A stretch of DNA of 64,000 bases from Desmodesmus armatus (lineage: Eukaryota; Chlorophyta; Chlorophyceae; Sphaeropleales; Scenedesmaceae), in NCBI GenBank assembly GCA_007449985.2, contig VIIQ02000048.1, positions 310,001-374,000 of the forward strand, written 5' to 3'. This document shows, in pieces, positions 1-11,300 of the stretch; position 1 is the stretch's first letter, and every line of letters begins with the position of its first letter. The position numbers were made by a program, and so were the translations under genes. Below the pieces are notes generated by a model. That model was not told where the DNA came from. It searched no databases and worked only from the letters and a program-made list of their open reading frames with translations.

Positions 1-2636
1 GGAGCTGCCTGGGCGCACAACTGCCCTGCAGGAGCTCCACCTGGCAAACAACAGGCTGCACACCCTGCCTGACGTGAGTACATAAATCATGTAGTGGGCA
101 TCACATGCATCTTGCATCACACTGCAGTGGTTGAAACTGCTCTGAGGAGCGTGTGTGACATCTTAGGCAAGCTGTGCCTGTGCTTGTGCTAGCCCTGACG
201 TTGGTGTGTGCTTGTTGCTGGGCGTCCCTCATGCAGGAGCTGGCGCCTCTGGCCATCACGCGCCTTGTCTTGGACCACAACCTGCTGCGCAAGCTGCCAG
301 ATGTGGTGCTCAGCCTGCGGTGCCTGGCAGTCCTGCAGGCAGCAGGAAACAGCATGACGTACCTGCCAGATGGTCTGGACCGCTTGCAATCCCTGCAGGC
401 GCTGATGGTGTCGGAGAATCAGGTAGACCCAACATAGGGTGACTCCATGCTAACTAGTTGTGTCTCAAGAGGTGGCTGCATGCATGTCATGTTTCTGACG
501 CCTAATGAATGCAGTATGTGTTGCTGATGTGGCCACATGGGTTTCTGTTGGCTTGCGCTGTAACCACAGCAATCTACGGGTGGCCTAGCAGCTTGAGTCA
601 GCACGCACACCATGCTCAGGAAGCTGGTGTCGCTGCTGCCGCTTGCAATTGTGGTGGTCATTGCGCAGCTTCATCAACTGCCAGAGAGCATCAGCGGACT
701 GTCCAAGCTGCGGGTCCTCTCTGTTGCCAGCAACCGCCTCTGGCAGGTCCCAGCAGGTATCTGCCAGTGCAGCGCTTTGAAACTGCTGGACTGCAGCCAC
801 AACCAGCTGGGCCGGCTGCCACAGGGCATCCAACAGCTCTCAAACCTGCGCAGCCTGAAGCTTTCACACAACAGGTGCGCACCATGCGCACATTGTGAGG
901 TATACATTGGAATTACATTTGCAGTTGAGCAGGCCCACTGCATGACCTTCTGCTATCTGCTGAATAGCCATTGGTGAGCATGCCGCATGCAGTGTTGTGT
1001 GCACTATGGTACACTTTGCAAAGATATGCAGCCATAATGATGGCACAGTAATTACTGTGCCTGTTGCTGCTTGCTGACAGGTTGGGGTGGCTTCCAGTGC
1101 AAGACCTGCTCCTTCTCAAGAACCTGGAAGAACTGCATGTGGCATGGAATGGGTTTGGGGTGAGTAGCTTGTGACCTAGGGCAGAATGGTACGTTCCAAT
1201 GTCCTTGCAGGTTGAAGGGACAGCCCAGACATCAGCTGCACGGCCCCAGTAGTTGCATGTAGGCCACAACCATTCAAGTCAGTGTGTGCGTCTTCTGGAA
1301 CTGTGTTGGTGCAGTACCACTGCAATCACCATGGCCATTGGCTGATGCGAGGTATGCATTCCAGCGCTTGATTGGGTCTGGTTGTGTGACCCTGCCCTGA
1401 CTTGTCTTGTATCTTGCAGGTCGAGGGCTTTGGCCACCTCAATGCCACAGGCACACCTGAGGTGCAGCAGCTGCTGGCGGCCGTGGCACTCAGCGGCAAC
1501 GGTGTCCCCCATCCAGCCCAAAGCCACAGCCAGGTGGAGCGCTCCTGGACTGCCGGCAAGAGTTCAGTGGGGTCCGCTTCAGGTGCCACACACTTCGGTC
1601 CTGATGGGCAGGGGTCTGTCGGCAGGGCCAGCATCGGCAGCAGAAGCCCCAGCCCTCTTAGGCGGTCCCTGGATGGGGCCCCCGGCAGGAGTCCCAGCCC
1701 GCTCGGGGGGGCACAGGATGCACCGCAGCGCACATCGTCAGGGGGCTTGCTCAGCTGCCTCAAGGAACGCATCAGGAGCAGGAGTGTGTCACCCTTCAGC
1801 AGGCAACAGAAGCAGCCTGAGGATGAGCGCAGTGATGGCCAAGGGCCTAGCTCACAGGCTGCTGCAGTGGCTGCAACTGCCAGCTGCAGCACTGCGGGTA
1901 CAGGCAGCAGCATGGGCGCAGAAAGCAGTAGGGCCTCTTGCAAGCCGGCTGCAGGCAAGCCACACAGCAGCCCGCCACGGCAACGGGCAGCAGTGCACTT
2001 TGCTGCAGATGCGGGCCCTGGCCCAACCAGCCGCAGCCCCAGCAGCCAAGCAGGCCCCGGTGCCAGCACCGCTCACGTGCACTTTGAGAGCAGTCCTGAC
2101 CCACGGGCTGCTGATGGCGGCGGCAGCTTGGCAAGGGCGGCAGCTGCAGCAGCTGATCTAGCAAGCTCTTGTGCAGCATTTGAGGAGGAGCTGCAGGCGC
2201 ATCCAGGCAAGGATCCTGAAGCTGGTAGTGCGGCAGCAGCTTTGCCCCTGTCATTGACCCCAGCAGCAGCAGCAGCAGCAGCCTTGTCAGCCCCGCAGGC
2301 AGCAGGGGACACCCAGGCAAATGATATGCCACCGCCACCAGCAGCAGCACCCGCAGCCCCGCCAGCAACAGCCGGAAAGGCTAAGGGCGGGTCAGCGCCG
2401 TTGCCAGCAGCCATGGCACTAGCAGCAGGACACAGCCAGGCGGATGCTCTGAGAATGCCACCAGCCCCGGCAGCAGCAGCAGCGTCAGCTGCAGCAACCC
2501 CACCACCAACAGCAGGGGATGGCAAGGCTAAGGGTGGGTCCACACCGTCGCCACCAGCTCCAGCAGCAGCAGCAGCAGCAGCCATGGCACCAGCAGCAGG
2601 ACACAGCCACGCGGAAAGTGTGAAACCGACATCAAG

Positions 2637-2667
<31 letters not shown>

Positions 2668-4233
2668 CCAACAGCAGGGGATGGCAAGGCCAAGGGTGGG
2701 ACAACACCGTCGCCAGCAGCTCCAGCAGCAGCAGCAGCGATGGCACCAGCAGCAGGACACAGCCAGGCGGATGCCCTGAAAGTGCCACCAGCCCCGGCGG
2801 CAGCAGCAGCAGCAGCTGCTGCACCAACCCCGCCACCAACAGCAGGGGATGACAAGGCCAAGGGTGGGTCCACACCGTCGCCACCAGCTCCAGCAGCAGC
2901 AGCAGCAGCAGCAGCAATGGCACCAACAGTAGGACACAGCCAGGCGGATAGTCTGAAACCGCCAAGCAAGGCAGCAGCAGCAACAGCAGCAGCAGCAGCC
3001 CCGCCACTACCAGCAGGGGATGGCAAGGCTGAGGGTGCGTCATTGCCACTGCCACCAGCTCCAGCAGCAGCAGCAGCAGCCATGGCACCACCAGCAGCAG
3101 GAGACAGCCAGGCAGGGGCGGCCGCAAAACCTTCCGCTGCATCATCCAGTGGAGCCGCAGCAGCTGCCACTCTGGAAGCCACCAGCCAAGTTGCAGGCAG
3201 TGCTGCTGCCAGCATCAACCCTGAGAAGAGCGGCTCGGCAGGGGCAGACGCTGCAGGGGCTGTTTCTTCTGGTGCAGGCAAGCAGCTTGAGGGTGCAAAC
3301 AAGGAGCTTGCTGCTGCACGGCCAGCAGCAGCAGCAGCAGCACCTGATGCAGTGTCATCTGTCACTGCAGCCAACGAGCCAGGAGTATTGGCCCAAACCC
3401 CAGCCAAGCAACCCAAGGCGGCTGCTGTGGCTGCACCTAATAAAGCTCAGCTGGCTGGGAAGCAAAGTGCAGCTGGAAAGCTGCATGTGGCTGAGCCAGC
3501 CGTGCCGCCAGCAGCTGGGCAGGGGGCTGCCGCGGCTGACAAGCCAAATGGTAAGCTGACCATGGCTGCCAAACCAAAGCCACAGGCTGGCCAGCCAGCA
3601 AGCAAGGTGCCTGCAACCCAACAGCAGCAACTAGACAACATCAAGGCGTCCCACCCACAGCAGCAGCAGCAGCAGCAGCAGCATCTTCCTCCGGCACCAG
3701 CGCCAGCGCCTGCTGCACCCGGGCAGCTGCAACCAAGCCAAAGCTCCAGCCATGTCTTGTCAGTAAGCAAGGAGGCTGCTGCAGTGGGTCCCACAAAGGC
3801 TTCTGCTGCCGACAGCAGCAGCGGCCAACAGCAAGGGCTGCAAGCGGCCAACACCAACAGCACCCCTCCTACTGGCGGCAGCGGCCCACAGCAAGGGGCA
3901 AACCACAGCCTCCCCTCTAGCAGCAGCAGCACTGCTCCAGCAGGGCCCAAGATGCTCTCTCCTGCGCTGTGGTCCCTCCTGCATGGGCTTGAACCAGACG
4001 GGGGCGCAATGAGCCCCAAGTCCTGGGACAGCGTCCCACTGCTGGAGATCCCAAGGGTGGTCAGAGCGTGCATGCAGGCCCCTGCGCCCCCACCTGCTCC
4101 CATGGAAGCAGCAGCCCCAGCACGGCCACAGACCCAAGCCAGGTTCAAGCGTGTTGCACAACAGAGTGCCAGTGCCCTAGCGCTGCTCGAGTACGGGATG
4201 AAGCACGCCAGCAGTAGAGGTGTGCAGCAGTAG
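1..4233 (+). CDS. Leucine-rich-repeat protein with long Ala/Pro-rich repetitive C-terminus (5' partial)
   Basis: The gene starts left of the window. Readable exons are 1-73, 237-422, 669-874, 1081-1159 and 1420-4233; codon phase is continuous across all four introns. The first four exons encode plant-type LRRs: units such as LQELHLANNRLHTLPD, LRVLSVASNRLWQVP and LRSLKLSHNR have the LxxLxLxxNxLxxLP spacing. The last exon adds about 937 residues without a known domain. It has a Ser/Arg-Ser-Pro region first (RSLDGAPGRSPSP, RSRSVSPFSR), then five or six degenerate repeats of roughly 50-57 residues, each containing GDGKAKGGS-like, PAPAAAAAA and MAPAAGHSQAD-like segments, then Gln and Pro tracts. 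LRRs usually bind proteins; the tail is probably disordered. The partner and role are unknown. A TGTAA motif at 4404-4408 is a likely polyadenylation signal. The LRR call is strong; function is unassigned. Confidence 0.85.
2290..3110 (+). repeat. Coding minisatellite in the LRR protein tail
   Basis: Degenerate direct repeats of about 150-170 bp occur in the reading frame. Each copy has a GCAGGGGATGGCAAGGC-type block, a CCAGCTCCAGCAGCAGCAG block and an ACACAGCCAGGCGGATG-type block. Copies start near 2375, 2510, 2675, 2845 and 3015. All preserve the frame, so the protein carries the same repeats. Length variation between strains is likely. Confidence 0.75.
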
Positions 4234-4403
4234 TGCTGGTGTCTGAGAGTTACCGGTGTTGTGTATACCTTGATATCCTTGATGTGATTCAACCTTGGTG
4301 CGGGAACAGGCTGGCCACACCAGCTGTCATGAGTCATGACTCATGACATTGCCATTTAGTGTGAACAGGCCCCACCCAATGAGGATGGGCGGTCTTAGGA
4401 ACG

Positions 4404-4408
4404 TGTAA
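4404..4408 (+). terminator. Polyadenylation motif TGTAA
   Basis: TGTAA is the usual polyadenylation signal of chlorophyte algae. This copy lies 171 bases after the LRR gene stop and before the Rab start. The rest of 4409-4755 shows no coding signal and probably holds the Rab promoter and 5' UTR. Confidence 0.45.
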
Positions 4409-4755
4409 AGCATCAAAGGTCTGGATAATGGTCTGCTTCGTGGCCCAGACTCGTCCCTTCGTGCACTAGCAGAGACCAGCTGTGCCCTGTTTGACTGCTT
4501 CCTAGCTGGTTGCTTGCAGCCCGACCTTCAACGTTGGACGTTTTGGTGTCTGCAAACTGCTTGTGCTGTTGTTTGTCTGTTGTCCTTGCCGAGTTCAACG
4601 ACGAAGCTTCCTGTGTCAGCCATCACATTCGCAAAACACACTCACACAACAAGTGTTGAAGCTCGCAAGGCGCTTATCTGCTCATCACAGAAGCAACGTT
4701 TGACACATAAACGGCTTCCTGGGAGCTGTAGATAGGGCGGGCAGCTGGAGCCAGC

Positions 4756-6644
4756 ATGTCCAGCACAGCAAGCAGACAACGTCAGGATTACGACTTCCTG
4801 ATCAAGCTGCTGCTCATAGGCGATAGCGGTATGTGTTCAAGGACGGAACCATGATGGCTGAGGCACCCCTCAGCAGCTCTGGACTGACCTTGCTGCTGCT
4901 GCTGTGCTCATGCGGTACACGCACCCCCACAGGTGTTGGCAAGAGCTGCATACTGCTTAGGTTCTCTGAGGACTCCTTCACCCCTAGCTTCATCACAACG
5001 ATAGGGTGAGCAGTGTTTTCAGCACTGGACAGGCCCCTGCAAGTGACCAGCTGTCTGGCCTGACCTGGGAGCAGTTTCACCTTGCACGTGCCTGGTTGGA
5101 AACAGGCTGCGCCATACGAAGCGCCTGGCCTTCCCCAGGGAAAACAGATTCCCAACATCACAAGGCAGCACCACTTCTGCAGTGGCAGTGTAGCCAGTGC
5201 ATCCTGCGTGAGGGCTTTGTCCAAGAGATCACACCTCATCTGGTACCACACCCAAGCACATCAATGCTGCTGCATTGCTGCTGTCCTGCTGTCCATGTGT
5301 GTAGGATTGACTTCAAGATCAAAAAGATCTTTCTTGACAACAAGTGGGTGAAGCTGCAGATATGGGACACTGCAGGGCAGGAGCGCTTCCGCACCATCAC
5401 CAGTGGTGAGCAACAGGCGCTGATGGCAGCACCAGCATGGCACATCGGCAGCAGCTGCCACCCCACCCAGTAGCAGCAGGCACGGGAGGGTTCTTCAGCC
5501 CCACCTTGGCCAGGTGCAATAGCCGGCGGTTGCCTCATGTCCGCAGCTGGTGGTATGCACAGGGACTAAACCCTGCCAGGCTCAACGCTGGCCAGACCTT
5601 CGACATGCCTTCGGTTGCTTGGTTTAACCTTTGTTGCTATGGTGTAGCCTCTCACTGTGCACTGGTTTGAACCCCCAGAGCTGGCGGCACGTCTGCAAAC
5701 CGTTCAACTGTGGTGCTGTATTATGGTGTGCTGTGCTGTGCTGTGCATGGTGCCCACCTCTATCTTTCCTGCCACGTGCAGCTTACTACCGCGGGGCCAT
5801 GGGCATCCTGCTGGTGTATGATGTGACGGATGAGGCCTCCTTCAACAACATCCGCAACTGGATGCGCAACATCGAGCAGCACGCCAGTGACAACGTGAAC
5901 AAGGTCAGTCAGCGCAGCTGTGTGCCAATGCACAGCGCATGCAGCTGGCATGGATTGACAGGGCAGCAGGGCAGCAGCACCCTGACAGCCACAGGATATG
6001 TTGAGTTAGCAGCTGTTCACAGTCACAGCAGCAAGCACATGCATGCCTGATCAGCCCTGCGCAGCTGCAAACGACAGCATGGGCCTGCATGTGTGTTGAT
6101 CACATGTGCATGTCTGGCTCACCCCGCTGCCGCTGCATTGCCAGATTTTGGTGGGCAACAAGAGTGACATGGCTGATGAGAAGCGTGCGGTGCCGTATGC
6201 CAAGGGCAAGGCCCTGGCTGACGAGTACAACATCAAGTTCTTTGAGACGTCAGCAAAGGACAACCTCAACGTGGAGGAGGTGAGACGCACACGTCTGCAG
6301 CAGTCACAGCAGTCTGCTGCTGTGATCGCCAAAGGCTTGAAGGTGGTCAGTCGGGGTGTCCGGCGTACTGGTGTGCCTTTAAGCACATCAGCGGCAGCAT
6401 GTGCAAGCTCTCTCGACTCGTTGTGGACAACAGCAATGTCATTACAGGAGCGTTGAAGGGTTTTGCTGCTGTGCTGCTGTGCTGTGCTGTGCAGGTGTTC
6501 ACTTCCATCGCACAGGATGTGATGCAGCGGTTGCAGCAGGAGCAGGCAGACCAGCAGAACACGACGACTTCATCGCCAATCAAGCTGACGTCTAACCTGG
6601 ACAAAGCCAAGCAGCGCCGAAGGAAGGGCTGCTGTGAAGCCTGA
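4756..6644 (+). CDS. Rab8/RABE-type small GTPase
   Basis: Six exons, 4756-4828, 4933-5005, 5305-5405, 5782-5903, 6145-6279 and 6495-6644, give 217 residues, the usual Rab length. The GTPase motifs are all present: P-loop GDSGVGKS split by intron 1, switch I ending [24 protein letters not shown] and ETSAKD. The FIT.TIGIDFKIK segment is typical of the Rab8/Ypt2/RABE group, which directs post-Golgi vesicles to the plasma membrane. The C-terminus is basic and ends in Gly-Cys-Cys-Glu-Ala, a CCXX-like site for geranylgeranylation. The start is the first ATG before [13 protein letters not shown]. No damage is seen. The subfamily call rests on motif memory; the Rab identity is secure. Confidence 0.95.
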
Positions 6645-8389
6645 AGCAGCAGCGCAGCATGTTCACCAACCTTTGGGACTGGCGGTTGGTGGGCCAGGTT
6701 GCAGTCTGGCGAGCCTCAGCAGCAGCAGCAGCAGCAGCAGCAGCCGCTCGTGACATGTCTGCAGAGCAGTGCGGGCATCTTTTGGGTGATGAGGTGGTGG
6801 CTGCCGCAGCTTCTCTCTCTGTGAGTGAATAGCAGTGACTGTGCTGACTGGGGAGCAGGATGAAGGCCACCAACAGGCAGCAGCTGCAATGCGCTTGCTG
6901 CACGCTAGGTGACACTGCTCCGTCAACAGTGTTTGCAGCTGCACCTCCTCTGCCGAGCGTCAACAGCTCCCTGATGACAATGGTGCGACAGTGGCAGCTG
7001 AAGCTGTGCACCCTCATGTGATTTGCACTGTGCCAGGTTGTGTGAGCACGGCGTGTATGCAGGGTTTGTTGCTTTAGGCAGGCCAGTTGGTACAGGAGCT
7101 GCAGGGGTGGGTTGTGTTGTGCCACTTGTGTCTACAGGTGTTGCTGCATCAAGTGAGGCGCAATTCGCTGCATGTGTGTGGGTGTTGTGTGTCGTAAGGC
7201 TACTGTGTGTGGCACACCCCTGCGCTGTATCTTCAACATTGTTGCTGTTCATGTGGCCTGCCTGTCTGCGACATGCCCCATGTTTAGCTGCCTTGGGGGC
7301 AATGCACATTGCATGGTGTGCTCAGAGCTCCAGCTGGCAGTGGTGCAGTGTTGTGTACGGACCGACTGACTCTGCATGGTCCGACGATGGGCTTTCTCAG
7401 AGTCACTGGTGCCGAGTGGGGCAATAGGGTGGGGAGGGTGTTGCGCTTTAGCGTGAGAGCACCTTCATTGCGTGTTTGTGTAGGCCCACTCAATACGAGT
7501 TGGGGTGCCAGGGCAGGCTGCGGCCCAGTAATTGATGTGTGGGTGCTGAGCTAGACAACCCCTCAAATCTTTTGTTGAAGGCGGTGCTGTGCGAGAGGCA
7601 GCAGGAGTGCGGGCACTGGCACTGCCTGACATTGCCTTCTCTGTTGCATGAGCGCTTTGCTATCCATATCCTGTTGTGTAGGGGAGGGTGTGGGTGACAC
7701 CTGTAGCACTGAGCAGCTGGCTCACCGCAAATTCAGCAGCCTTGGCACTGTGCAGGCTGCAGTTGGATCCACTGCTGTGCTTTGTGCAGGTGACTTGCCA
7801 CTGCTGCGTACGGCAGCTTGTTGTTTGATGTGTGGGGTGACTGTGGAGGGCTGCAATGGCCCCTTCTTGTACAGCTACTTGTGGTGTGCAGGCACCAACC
7901 ATGCAACGCCATGTATCTCCACTTTACATGCTTGCTGTCAAAACAGGGTTACCGTATTGGCGGGCGATGCATACATGTGCGATGCATGCATATATATATG
8001 GGCTGTGGGGAAGGCAGGCAAAGGCAGCGGCAGAGGGCTAGCTGTATGGTCGCATTCTTTCAGCTCAACAGCATCAATCCTTCTACAGTTCTGTGTGCAT
8101 CATCAGGGCCCTTTGCTTGTCCAAGGGCGTCCAAGACATAAACCACTGCGACGTGCTTTTGTCAATACATGCCGGCTATCATGCCCCTGCTTCCAGTGTT
8201 CGAGATAGTATCATATCAATCAATTTCTGATGCTTGTCATCGCTGCTATTTGAGCACGTCGCGAGACCACCCCGCCAGCCTTTGCTCCCACCTCTGCACC
8301 CCTGTGCCTGGACGCAAGTGTGCATCGTTGCGATAGATCACAGGCACACGTCAATACCACAGGAAGAAAGGAGGGCGGGGCGATCAGCG
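6645..8389 (+). other. Rab 3' UTR and intergenic region, no gene seen
   Basis: Short open frames on both strands have no recognisable domains and no codon-phase continuity with neighbours. The T/G-rich plus strand resembles transcribed 3' UTR of this genome. A stretch of A/T-rich short repeats (TTTTGAGATGTA-like) at 8468-8525 falls in or just after the presumed transporter promoter. Confidence 0.5.
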
Positions 8390-11300
8390 ATGGGGTGGCT
8401 GGTGAGCGATGACTTCGGGTTACGAGGTGCTTTCGGAGCTGATTCCATATGGGGATCCAGTGGTTATTATTTTGAGATGTATTTTGAGATGTAGTTTAAA
8501 GAAGTATTTTGAAGTTCATTTTGATGCGGTCGTCACCGCGCCGCGATCACTGGGAGGCACCTGCTGAGTTATGCTGCTGTTGCTGCTGTTGTGGTCCCTG
8601 TGCAGCAAGCAGCAGTCAACAAGCGCTCCACCAGTGATGAGGACAAAGTAAGTGGTGGCGATTTGGTGCTGCAGCTGTACAGGGACAACTCACGGAGACG
8701 TCCCCTGCAACTGGGTGCATCGTGTTCCCAACCCAGCCAGCGCTGCTAGCACCATTGCTGTATGTCGCTTCTCTACATCTGCAGCTGCCAGAGCCTCATG
8801 CCCCCCTGTACAACTGGGCTTGTTTGTTCTGCATCAACACCGTCCCCTCCCTTCTCCAGTTTGGTATAAGGCTACTGACCGTCGTATTGCACACTGCTCA
8901 CTGGTTGCTGCGTCACGACTTGCAGCTGCATGTGCTGGGGTACAAGCAGGAGCTGAGTCGTCACCTCAGCACCTTCCACAATTTCGCCACCACATTCTCC
9001 TTTCTTTCGCCCATAACAGGTATGGGGAGGGTTGGTTTGTTGATGTACCTGCTCATCACGCCCCACCGCCAGCAGTCACGTAGCCTTGCCGTCCATGTTT
9101 GCTTGTCAGAAGCTGGCACACACACACACAGATATCGCCACACACAGCCAGCATGGCCAAGGTACTGCTGCTGCGATCATGCTACGAGAGCTGCAGCCCC
9201 ACCTGTTGCGGCTGCCCCATAGGGATCAAGCCGCAGCAGTCGTCCTCTGGTGCAGCAGTCACATTTTTTGGTTTCACCAGCAGTCACTTTAGTCACCTGT
9301 CCTTGATTTTGTGTGCTGCAGGCCTCACCGGCACGTACCTGTTCCTGTACCAGTACGGTGGTCCGGTCAGCATTGTGTGGGGCTGGTGTATGGTGTGCAC
9401 CTTCAACTTGCTGCTAGGGCTGGTCCTGGCAGAGATTTGCAGCGCGTACCCCACAGTAAGTGACAAGGCTGGAAAGCAGCCGCACTTGCTGAACGCATGC
9501 AGTTGAGACAGATGCAATCCTCCACTTGGCTGACATGGGGTGCCTGACAGGCAGCAAAGCATGCCTGCAGTGTCAGCAGGACCTCACAAGCATGCTAGTC
9601 TGCGTCTGCGTGAGTGCTTGTAATGGTGGTTGTCACAGACATCATTTCATCGAGGCTCCGCTGTGTTCGTTGCTGCTACCCACGGCTGGCTGTTGTGTGC
9701 AGTCTGGTGGCGTGTATTTCTGGGCGCATCGGCTGGGAGGTGAGCGGCCCTGCCAGCCTGTGGTTTGGTCAGCCAGTCTGCACTGCTGGTTGCCGCAGTT
9801 CTGGATGCAGTGTATTTCATGTGACCTTTTGATGCCATCATGAATTCAGAATTCACTCAACATGTGGTTCAATTTGGCTCTTGATGGAGTGTTGCGGTCT
9901 GTGCCAGTCACGAATAGAGCCTGCATGCATGGTCCACTATTTTCCACCTCGCAACCCATCTACTGCTTGCCTGCAGGCCCCCGCACCCGCAACTTGGCAG
10001 CATGGCTGTCTGGCTGGTTCAATCTGTTGGGCCAGATTGGGTCGACTGCCGGTGTAGCTTACACATCAGCAGGTGGGGAGGCTGCTAACTTGTGTGCATA
10101 GCCCCTGGTCACATATTGTTACATTTTTGGCATGTCTGTGCTGCAGGGGCATTGCATCATCACATGCTTTCGTCCTGTTGTGCTGTTGTGCTCACGTGCT
10201 GTTGCATGTTGTCATTGGTCAGTTGTCTTGATTGTTGGAGCGACACCCTGGCAAAACCCCTGCTGTTGACGTCACTTGCCCTTGTGTTGCTGCTTTTACA
10301 GTGTTGATTGGCAACTTTATCACGTTGGCAAGTGGTGGCCATGCTGGGGCAGAGGCAGGGGCAGTCATATCACAGCCTGCTCTGCTTGGCATCTACGCTG
10401 CTGTGCTGATATGCCTGGGCCTCATTAACACAGTCACTGTGCGGGCACTGGGCATGGTGGGAGAGATCTCAGGTACTGGAATGGCTGTACTTCATTGTTT
10501 GTGTGGTTGGTTGAGGGTTGCTGCACACCGAGCAACTTGCATGCTCATGCCATGTGATTGAGAAGCACAGGCAGCGGCAATGTTGTGTGTGTCCTTTGCC
10601 TTGGAACGCTTATTGACTCAATGCATGTATGTATCACGTGTGATAAGAGTGTGTAGAGCTGTGTTCACCACAACTTCATGTATGTGCCGTTAACTGTGCC
10701 TGTGCTTGCAGTGTGGTGGCACGTGTTTGCCGGCACAGCTTTTGTCATCCTGCTGCCAGCCATCGCCCCCACCCACCAGTCGGCTTCCTGGGTGTTCACA
10801 ACCTTCTCACCGGACAAGGCCTACTCAGGCATCGAAAGCAGCGGCTTGCTGTTTATGCTCAGCTTGCTAGGGTCACAGTGGGCAATGGGTGAGTGAAGCT
10901 GCTGTGCCATGCTACAGAGCAGGAAAAACTTGCCATGATCTTAGACCTTGTTGACTGTTGTGATTTGCAGGGTGTTGGCTGCAGGAGCAATGAGAGTAGA
11001 ATTCGAGAACAAACGCCGTGGCTCATATTCATGAAACAGTAACTCGACTTTTGCTGGTTTGCTGCTGTTGCTGTTTGGTTGCAGTTGGCTATGATGCTGC
11101 AGCACACATGGTGAGCAACGGGTTGATAAAGTGGTTGTGTTATGCTGCGGGATGAGTTATTGGGTGTTGAGGTGCTTGTGTGTGGTGGCGGTGGCTGCGC
11201 CTGCTAGTACTGTGATTCGGCATGATGTCAAAGCTGCCACATCTTGGCGTCCTCCCAGGCGTTGGCGCTTCGAGTCATGTCATGTCATGTCATGTTATGT

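Noticed and set aside
2073..3416. Long minus-strand frame of 447 residues opposite the LRR gene tail
   Set aside because: It is the mirror of a GC-rich repeat; poly-Ala/Gly composition and no domain, while the plus strand is supported by phased exons.
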